NCBI RefSeq assembly: GCF_000564855.1 | Contig: NZ_AYXG01000165.1 | Span: 1-64,000, forward strand | DNA length: 64,000 bases | Origin: Actinokineospora spheciospongiae | Lineage (GTDB): Bacteria; Actinomycetota; Actinomycetes; Mycobacteriales; Pseudonocardiaceae | Direction: 5' to 3' | Shown here: one piece after another, positions 63,796-64,000 of the stretch | Numbering within the stretch: position 1 is the first letter of the stretch | Layout of the letters: each line of letters opens with the position of its first letter | Notes under the pieces: generated by a model | Told to the model about the DNA's origin: nothing | What the model saw: the letters and a program-made list of their open reading frames with translations, nothing else | The model's database searches: none | Made by a program: the position numbers and the translations under genes

Positions 63796-64000
63796 CCGGC
63801 CACCGCCCGCGCGTCGGCCAGTGGGCGGGCCGGGGCGGGCACGTCGAGCGCGGACAGGCTGAGCACGCCCACTTCCGGTGTGTACTCGGCCAGCAGCACC
63901 AGGCCCTCCGGGCGCCCGGTGGCCAGTTCGTACCAGACCCCGGTGCAGGGCTGCCCCTCGGCGGCGACCACGTGCGCGATGCCCGGGGGCAGCAGCCCGG
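63792..64000 (-). CDS. Partial gene at window edge, unknown
   Basis: The last 69 codons of a gene entering from the right: LPPGIAHVVAAEGQPCTG, VWYELATGRPEGLVLLAEY, ending ADARAVAG. Stop overlaps the PPTase start by four bases, so it belongs to the operon. I do not recognise the family from this piece. Confidence 0.7.
   Translation of the reverse strand, partial: GLLPPGIAHVVAAEGQPCTGVWYELATGRPEGLVLLAEYTPEVGVLSLSALDVPAPARPLADARAVAG

Overview
The window is one stretch of very GC-rich chromosome (I estimate above 70 % G+C, with strong third-position GC in every gene). It is almost certainly from an actinomycete, and most like the Pseudonocardiales (Actinosynnema/Saccharothrix/Actinokineospora type). 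The reasons are the XRE-DUF397 regulator pairs, a DUF2637 membrane protein, an ECF42-type sigma factor paired with a DGPF/YCII protein, a DtxR/IdeR-type iron box, a kdp operon with its own kdpDE, and a natural-product operon at the right edge. The family-level assignment is inference. I see no rRNA, tRNA, insertion sequence or prophage.

Layout, left to right. 0-7 kb: a secreted alpha/beta hydrolase, a TetR/quinone-reductase pair, two fluoride channels (crcB), a degenerate ABC ATPase fused to a FhuF-type ferric reductase domain, and an HxlR regulator divergent from an F420-type oxidoreductase and a glyoxalase-fold protein. 7-10 kb: a secreted three-repeat protein, then an XRE regulator divergent from an XRE-DUF397 pair. 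10-17 kb: a flavin monooxygenase with its TetR regulator, a TetR gene divergent from an SDR-amidohydrolase operon, an FG-GAP secreted protein, a diaminopimelate decarboxylase and a small membrane protein. 17.5-25 kb: the complete K+ uptake operon, reading leftward: small ORF, kdpF, kdpA, kdpB, kdpC, kdpD, kdpE. 25-37 kb: exonuclease III, a secreted HNH nuclease, a GT39 transferase, a GH3 enzyme, a MarR regulator, an iron-regulated siderophore-interacting protein, a 603-residue DUF2637 protein, the ECF42 operon, a methyltransferase and a HipA-like/DUF3037 pair. 37-41 kb: a second copy of the XRE / XRE-DUF397 arrangement, followed by a type I-E-like CRISPR array (16 full repeats, one truncated repeat, 16 spacers) with no cas gene in the window.

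41-50 kb holds what looks like a broken-up MarR/MFS drug-efflux locus. An intact marR with its promoter sits at 41.1 kb. A near-identical promoter plus the decayed ends of a second marR sit at 47.6-47.9 kb, directly before a DHA2 transporter. Between them are a glutamate-decarboxylase/P450 operon, a DJ-1-family protein, an amidohydrolase and another MarR. 50-55.5 kb carries a DJ-1/Hsp31-type protein, a small membrane protein and a complete urease operon (ureABCFGD, reading leftward). 55.5 kb to the end: a secreted CocE/NonD-type hydrolase and a biosynthetic locus that runs off the right edge.

That locus is a tightly overlapping leftward operon: an unknown partial gene, a phosphopantetheinyl transferase, a seryl-tRNA-synthetase-like amino acid:carrier-protein ligase, E1 alpha and E1 beta of a 2-oxoacid dehydrogenase type, and a free-standing condensation-domain protein. 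A second condensation-like gene converges on it. At the 3' end of the operon there are two identical 18-bp reading frames (MIEIK), each behind a strong ribosome-binding site; the first overlaps the stop codon of the condensation gene. This is the best candidate for an undescribed system in the window. No carrier protein is visible, so the missing pieces are probably to the right of the window.
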